NCBI RefSeq assembly: GCF_014831675.1
Contig: NZ_VJXY01000002.1
Coordinates: 1 to 64,000 of the forward strand
Origin: Komarekiella delphini-convector SJRDD-AB1
Lineage (GTDB): Bacteria; Cyanobacteriota; Cyanobacteriia; Cyanobacteriales; Nostocaceae
Reading direction: 5' to 3'
Length of the DNA stretch: 64,000 bases
In this document: one piece after another, positions 62,342 through 64,000 of the stretch
Position numbering within the stretch: the stretch's first letter is position 1
Layout: each line of letters begins with the position of its first letter
Notes under the pieces: model-generated
What the model saw: the letters and a program-made list of their open reading frames with translations, nothing else
What the model was told of the DNA's origin: nothing
Database searches by the model: none
Translations under genes and position numbers: made by a program

Positions 62342-63052
62342 ATGAGAACCAACTTTCAAACCTGGGTTGTGGGTTTATGCTTTGGTAGCTTGCTAGTTTT
62401 AACAGGCTGTCAGCGCAACATGAATATTCATAATATTAATGTTGAGAATGTTGGGGTTAAGCAAGATGTCAACAACTTGCGTCGGGGCACAGGAACGCAA
62501 ATCATTGTTTTTGGAGATAGTATTACTGCGGGTGCAGGAGTCACAACTGAGGCTGCTTATCCACGCGTTCTCAGTTGGACTTTGGGCTTACCAATTTTAA
62601 ATAAGGGTAGGGGTGGTGATACAACAGCAACAGCTTTGGCTCGTTTACAGCAAGATGTGATTTCCCAAGACCCTTGGCTAGTAATTGTTGCCCTTGGTGG
62701 TAATGATTTTTTGCAAGAAGTTCCTTTAATACAAACAGAACAAAATTTACGACAAATTGTAATTCGCATTCAACAACAAGGAGCGATCGCAGTTATTTTA
62801 GGGATGAATGTTAAACCGTTTAATGGAGATTACGAAAAATTGTATGAACGAGTGGCAAAGGATACTCAAGCTTATTTAATTCCTGATGTTTTAGCTAGTT
62901 TAAACGACCCGCGTTATTTATCTGATAGAATTCATCCAAATCAAGCAGGACATCGGATTATAGCTAACCGAATTGCTCAAAGGTTAAACCCGCTATTGAA
63001 ACAAGCAACTTTGCCGCCCAATTTATCAAAGTTGCAACAAAATAAATATTGA
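62342..63052 (+). CDS. SGNH/GDSL-family esterase lipoprotein
   Basis: The 236-aa protein has a lipobox (LLVLTGCQRN) and SGNH blocks: block I VFGDSITAG, block II GRGGDT, block III ALGGNDFL, block V DRIHPNQAGH (Asp-x-x-His). It resembles TesA-type arylesterases/lysophospholipases. It is exported and attached to the membrane. Independent gene. Confidence 0.9.
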   Translation: MRTNFQTWVVGLCFGSLLVLTGCQRNMNIHNINVENVGVKQDVNNLRRGTGTQIIVFGDSITAGAGVTTEAAYPRVLSWTLGLPILNKGRGGDTTATALARLQQDVISQDPWLVIVALGGNDFLQEVPLIQTEQNLRQIVIRIQQQGAIAVILGMNVKPFNGDYEKLYERVAKDTQAYLIPDVLASLNDPRYLSDRIHPNQAGHRIIANRIAQRLNPLLKQATLPPNLSKLQQNKY

Positions 63053-63448
63053 CAATGCCGCAGAACACTTGCACAAGTGAATCAGTTAGAACTAATATCA
63101 CAACCTCGAAAGATTTATGAGCTACATATTTAGTTAAATATCAAAAAAGCAATTAACTTAATACCATATCATCACTTTTCAGTCACATTTGAGGCGTATA
63201 ACTAAATTACTATAGATTCTTATTAAGAAAATATTCCCTTTGACAGACGATAAAATTTTGAAATTATCAGCGACAAAATATGTCTTGAGAGGTTGATTTG
63301 TGAGACATTCTCAATCTCAAACATTAAAGCGATCGCTATAGACATAGTTAGCTGCTTGCTATAAACAAACCAACAATAAGGAAACTATGCGATCGTGCAC
63401 AAATTTAATTTCTTTGTAATACACTCTAAAAATTAGGACGAGGTATCT
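63053..63448. other. 396-bp spacer
   Basis: AT-rich with one HIP1 site. No gene or hairpin is recognised; it must hold the promoter of the gene at 63449. Confidence 0.4.
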
Positions 63449-64000
63449 ATGAACCTATTTTCAATTGATGAATTGGCAATTTTAACAGCAGAAACAAATA
63501 CAAATTGCGTTTCGATTTATATGCCAACTTACAAAATGAGTACGGAAACTTTACAAAATCCGATTCGTTTTAAAAATTTAATACGAGACGCTGAAGAAAA
63601 ATTAATCGAAAATGGTCTTCGTCCTCAAGAAGCGAGAGACTTATTATTGCCAGCCCAAGAGTTAAATGAATACAATTTTTGGCAGTACCAAAGTGATGGA
63701 TTGGCAGTTTTTATCTCAAAAAACTTTTTTAGTTACTACACTGTACCTATTGATTTTCAAGAATTAGTTGTAGTTACTGAACGTTTTCACCTCAAACCTT
63801 TGATGTCTTTATTTACAGGTGATGGGCAGTTTTATATATTAGCACTAAGTCAAAATTTAGTGCGCTTGTTTCAAGCTACTCGCTTCAGTATCCGCGAAAT
63901 TGAATTAGAAGATGTACCCACCAGTATTGCTGAAGCATTAAGGTACGATGACCCAGAAAAAAACCTCCAGTTTCACACAGGTACACCCCAAGGTGGAAGC
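63449..64000 (+). CDS. release-factor-fold (baeRF-like) protein, 5' part only
   Basis: The frame is open for 184 codons and runs off the right edge. GAGG precedes the ATG. The product (MNLFSIDELAILTAETNTNC, then VSIYMPTYKM, IRFKNLIRDAEEKLIENGL, then LAVFISKNFFSYYTVPIDFQ, then YILALSQNLVRLFQATRFSI) follows the pattern of bacterial archaeo-eukaryotic release-factor-like families. Those are linked to stress and ribosome-associated functions. The C-terminal part is outside the window. Confidence 0.7.
   Translation, partial: MNLFSIDELAILTAETNTNCVSIYMPTYKMSTETLQNPIRFKNLIRDAEEKLIENGLRPQEARDLLLPAQELNEYNFWQYQSDGLAVFISKNFFSYYTVPIDFQELVVVTERFHLKPLMSLFTGDGQFYILALSQNLVRLFQATRFSIREIELEDVPTSIAEALRYDDPEKNLQFHTGTPQGGS

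Overview
The window looks like chromosome of a filamentous, probably heterocyst-forming cyanobacterium (Nostocales). The octamer GCGATCGC (HIP1) recurs throughout, spacers are filled with 7-bp tandem repeats typical of Nostoc-like genomes, and cyanobacterial genes are present (a NatE-like ABC ATPase, copMBACRS-type copper genes, the HpnJ/HpnK/squalene-synthase set). No species is assigned.

Layout. 0-3.1 kb: unlinked metabolic genes (NTF2-like protein, MDR reductase, Asp/Asn beta-hydroxylase-like protein). 3.6-12.1 kb: a decayed defence island with intact sspB-like (DUF4007) and sspC-like (large ATPase) genes, an HTH-HNH nuclease with twin operator dyads, and a chimeric remnant joining the first 28 codons of a GHKL-type ATPase to the C-terminal part of an SspA/DndA-type cysteine desulfurase. 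No sspD-like gene is present. 12.2-19.7 kb: a cyclic amidohydrolase, a Rid protein, an alpha/beta hydrolase with His at the nucleophile elbow, hisS, an aldehyde dehydrogenase and a nitrilase-fold protein that lacks the catalytic Cys and Lys. 19.9-27.3 kb: small DUF6888/DUF6887-like genes, a DUF697 GTPase, a Gly-rich secreted protein and a translationally coupled pair (small adaptor or effector plus nSTAND1 NTPase) that shares an amyloid-like N-terminal motif.

27.5-33.9 kb: tRNA-Ser(GGA), two ferredoxins, a SNase-like lipoprotein, an IMPase, a J-domain/TPR protein coupled to hisZ, natE and a DUF2237 protein. 33.9-38.4 kb: hpnK, a methyltransferase, hpnJ and a squalene synthase (hopanoid side chain). 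39.2-49.1 kb: a copper-resistance locus with a four-helix copper protein divergent from copM-copB-copA-copC-copR-copS, and two TTTCAT-N5-TTTCAT boxes in the divergent promoter. 49.4-55.6 kb: arfB, a nucleotidyltransferase-fold protein, two sensor kinases and a second copper-binding four-helix protein. 56-64 kb: an S4-domain pseudogene beside a MITE-like element, a HEAT-repeat protein, phosphoglucomutase, an SDR, a zinc ADH, an SGNH esterase and the start of a gene running off the right edge.

The strongest leads are: (i) the rearranged phosphorothioation island with a palindromic repeat exactly at the fusion junction; (ii) the nSTAND pair with the shared motif; (iii) repeat arrays that supply start and stop codons to neighbouring genes; and (iv) composite repeat cassettes present in two copies.
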